A stretch of 45,988 nt of DNA, taken from assembly GCA_021399435.1 (NCBI GenBank), contig JAJTUP010000173.1:1-45988 (forward strand), in the 5' to 3' direction. The position numbers and the translations under genes were made by a program. A model generated the notes under the pieces. It searched no databases. It was given only the letters and a program-made list of their open reading frames with translations, and was not told the origin of the DNA. This DNA is from Diaporthe sp. PMI_573. Lineage: Eukaryota > Ascomycota > Sordariomycetes > Diaporthales > Diaporthaceae. Positions 45,167-45,988 of this stretch are shown here, one piece after another; the first letter of the stretch is position 1; the number at the start of each line of letters is the position of its first letter.

Positions 45167-45238
45167 ACGTAAGGGGTTACCCTAGACTTCACGTAGGGAG
45201 TTACCCTAGACTTCACGTAGGGAGTTACCCTAGACTTG
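45167..45238. repeat. 24-bp tandem repeat, 3 copies
   Basis: Unit ACGTAGGGAGTTACCCTAGA plus CTTC, at 45167-45190, 45191-45214 and 45215-45238. First copy starts ACGTAAGGGGTTACCC. The minus strand reads KSRVTPYV per unit. Confidence 0.9.
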
Positions 45239-45703
45239 GCGCTTTTTTCGACTAAGTGCCTATGTGGCGTGTACGCTGGCAGATGAGTTTGGTGGCCGTG
45301 AGTCGATTTTTTAGGCTGTTTTAAGACCCTAACTTTGTACCTCTGCATTACCCTTATTTCTTACCCAAAAAGCGTGTAACCTAGTTTGTTAGATAGCCTG
45401 ATTTCTGAAGTTTATCTATATTTAGTTTTGTTACTGTCAGGGTTAGGGTTGGCTAGTTATTCATGGCTGAAGAGAGTGGGTCTGGGGGCCGAATTTTCCG
45501 GCCCCTCCATTCCTACACCAGAGCCACCCGCAGCGTGCCAAGGGTTGAGACAATGTCGGAGGGTGTGTGAGGAGGGCTGACAGAAGCCCACTCGAATTCA
45601 ATACAAAGTTGTCCGAACCACTCTCAAGCGTCCCACCAAGACCTCCAGGCACCCTACTGCTACCTGACCATTCAATCTATCAACCTTCAGAACAAGCCTT
45701 TCG
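45239..45703. other. No gene recognised
   Basis: GC-rich patch (45460-45680) among AT-rich repeats. Overlapping short open frames at 45386-45580 (plus) and 45461-45652 (minus) have no family features. It may hold the U3 part of the LTR that ends near 45752. Confidence 0.4.
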
Positions 45704-45988
45704 GTTACCCTTTAAGTAATTACTCGTTATTATACTCAACTAACACTAATTAATAATTACTTAGCAATCTCTAATAGTAAAGTAGGAAAAGGTAGATTAT
45801 TATTACCGTCGCTACATGCTTTTAAGCCGTTTTAATAGGTAATATCTACGCTATAATTATTATTATTTAGTATACTAATGTTTAATATACTTATTACTGA
45901 GTGGTAACAATTAGCCCTTAAAACACTAACTTTTTCTAAAATTTATTAGTTTATCCTCTAGATATAAAAAAGAGAAGAAAAAAGCCTA
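45704..45988 (+). mobile_element. 5' end of a Copia-like element running off the right edge
   Basis: 45704-45776 aligns with the reverse complement of 6568-6641. Reading plus, an LTR-like end CTCAACTAACA (to about 45752) is followed by CTAATTAATAATTACTT. This resembles the CTAATTAGTGATTGCTT that follows the LTR of the complete Copia. The remainder is AT-rich leader. Inferred from similarity only. Confidence 0.45.

Noticed and set aside
45420..45450. TTAGGG-like words suggesting a telomere
   Set aside because: Only about one and a half units (GGGTTAGGGTTGG); no array, and coding repeats continue on both sides.

Overview
The window is from a filamentous ascomycete (Pezizomycotina). It has short 55-151 bp GT-AG introns, HET-domain genes, and long AT-rich tracts of transposons whose reading frames are intact except for TAA/TAG/TGA where CAA/CAG/CGA would fit. 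That is the signature of repeat-induced point mutation (RIP). The two LTRs of one element differ by 13 transitions and no transversions, which shows this directly. No prokaryotic, rRNA or tRNA features were recognised.

Layout. (1) 1-19440 is a nested retrotransposon block. A Ty1/Copia element lies on the minus strand at the left edge (1 to about 6.6 kb). It is followed by a minus-strand Ty3/Gypsy element (about 7.1-19.4 kb), split inside its reverse transcriptase by a complete 7470 bp plus-strand Copia element (8835-16304, 203 bp LTRs, 5 bp target duplication AAAAT). (2) 19441-28574 is a mixed zone of decayed genes: a BTB/POZ pseudogene (21309-22002) and a 714-codon minus-strand pseudogene with a C-terminal chromodomain (23404-26476). 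The latter is interrupted by a 929 bp DNA transposon with 70 bp inverted ends; removing that element and one copy of its TA duplication restores one continuous frame. (3) 28575-41650 is a GC-richer gene island bounded by inverted copies of a ~110 bp repeat. (4) 41651-45988 is another RIP-degraded block with a decayed ORF of unknown family, a truncated Fot1/pogo-type transposase, and the 5' end of a further Copia-like element running off the right edge.

Gene island. In order it holds: a protein-kinase-like gene (minus), a DUF2235 alpha/beta-hydrolase gene (minus, three exons, one GC-AG intron), a second paralogous kinase-like gene (plus, divergent from the hydrolase), a four-exon HET-domain gene (plus), and a truncated C-terminal piece of a different HET-type protein (minus). 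The two kinases share an uncharacterised N-terminal region and retain K, HGDLKPEN and DxG residues, but both have an eroded glycine-rich loop. HET proteins are known in fungal non-self recognition and cell death, and DUF2235 is related to Tle1-type phospholipases. The cluster kinase / hydrolase / kinase / HET is therefore a plausible, unproven self/non-self or defence module. All functions here are inferred from sequence reading alone.
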